This document shows positions 63,910 through 64,000 of a stretch of 64,000 bases of DNA, piece by piece. This DNA is from Alteromonas confluentis (GTDB taxonomy: Bacteria > Pseudomonadota > Gammaproteobacteria > Enterobacterales > Alteromonadaceae). Position numbers and translations under genes: made by a program. The stretch covers positions 1 through 64,000 of the forward strand of contig NZ_MDHN01000037.1 in NCBI RefSeq assembly GCF_001757105.1, in the 5' to 3' direction. The notes under the pieces are model-generated. The model had not been told where the DNA came from and searched no databases. It worked only from the letters and a program-made list of their open reading frames with translations. The first letter of the stretch is position 1, and each line of letters starts with the position of its first letter.

Positions 63910-63984
63910 ATGAAATTAAAGTATCATTTATGTTTAGGGGTTGCCACCTTTTCATCACTGGCGTGTAGTACTGCCTGTATGTGA
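63910..63984 (+). pseudogene. Short lipoprotein-like peptide or truncated gene start
   Basis: An ATG at 63910 opens a 24-residue frame (MKLKYHLCLGVATFSSLACS, then TACM) that looks like a lipoprotein signal with lipobox SLAC, then stops with TGA at 63982. There is no clear ribosome site. It may be a tiny entericidin-like lipoprotein, a gene broken soon after its signal, or chance. The rest of 63794-64000 shows nothing else. Confidence 0.25.
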
Positions 63985-64000
63985 GTGGGGACTGATGAGA

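Noticed and set aside
1-64000. CRISPR arrays, tRNA or rRNA genes, prophage or replication origin
   Set aside because: No regular repeat-spacer pattern, cloverleaf, rRNA-like segment, phage gene or DnaA-box cluster was noticed on reading.

Overview
The window (about 64 kb, moderate G+C) looks like a chromosome segment of a marine, polysaccharide-degrading gammaproteobacterium of the Alteromonadaceae (Alteromonas/Aestuariibacter-like). The clues are a TIGR01782-type TonB receptor, a CheD/CheR/soluble-receptor chemotaxis cluster, an E. coli-like XylR, an Mqo with the same C-terminal tail as the enterobacterial enzyme, and a DUF3392 protein. This assignment rests on protein resemblance only; no rRNA or tRNA gene was seen.

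Layout. (1) 1-0.9 kb: 3' end of a group II intron, with its reverse transcriptase and domains V and VI. (2) 1-11 kb: housekeeping and accessory metabolism: a secreted M20 amidohydrolase, BetT, a secreted CocE/S15 serine hydrolase, a metallo-beta-lactamase-fold protein that has lost metal ligands, a GST with a divergent LysR regulator, a small alpha/beta hydrolase and GldA. (3) 11.5-16.7 kb: a chemotaxis cluster cheY - cheW - soluble PAS-PAS receptor - cheR - cheD that contains neither cheA nor cheB. (4) 18-46.8 kb: a large glucuronoxylan-use region. xylBA, divergent xylR and a xylose-type symporter handle xylose. A quinohemoprotein dehydrogenase, a carbohydrate esterase, GH115, GH43 and GH2 follow. 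A GntR regulator then faces an operon of TonB receptor, GH67 alpha-glucuronidase, a three-gene TRAP transporter and ManD. GH115 and GH67 release (methyl)glucuronate from polymer and oligomers, GH43 and the esterase trim the chain, TRAP imports the uronate, ManD acts on D-mannonate, and xylose goes through XylA/XylB. Endoxylanase, UxaC, UxuB and KDG kinase/aldolase genes are not in the window. (5) 46.8-50.7 kb: DUF985 cupin, AcnA, DUF3392. (6) 50.8-60.8 kb: a LacI-controlled locus with three xylose-isomerase-like TIM-barrel proteins, a Gfo/Idh/MocA dehydrogenase, a NupG-type permease, a GMC flavoenzyme with its Tat-signal small subunit, and a DUF1080 protein. Together they look like a periplasmic glycoside 3-oxidation and 3-keto-glycoside cleavage pathway. 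(7) 61-64 kb: Mqo and a second Gfo/Idh/MocA oxidoreductase.

The points most worth following are the 3-keto-glycoside locus with its two matching LacI palindromes; the UxuR-like palindromes before the TonB receptor and GH2 genes; a canonical EF-hand loop inside the TonB receptor; the metal-ligand-depleted MBL protein; and the chemotaxis cluster without a kinase.
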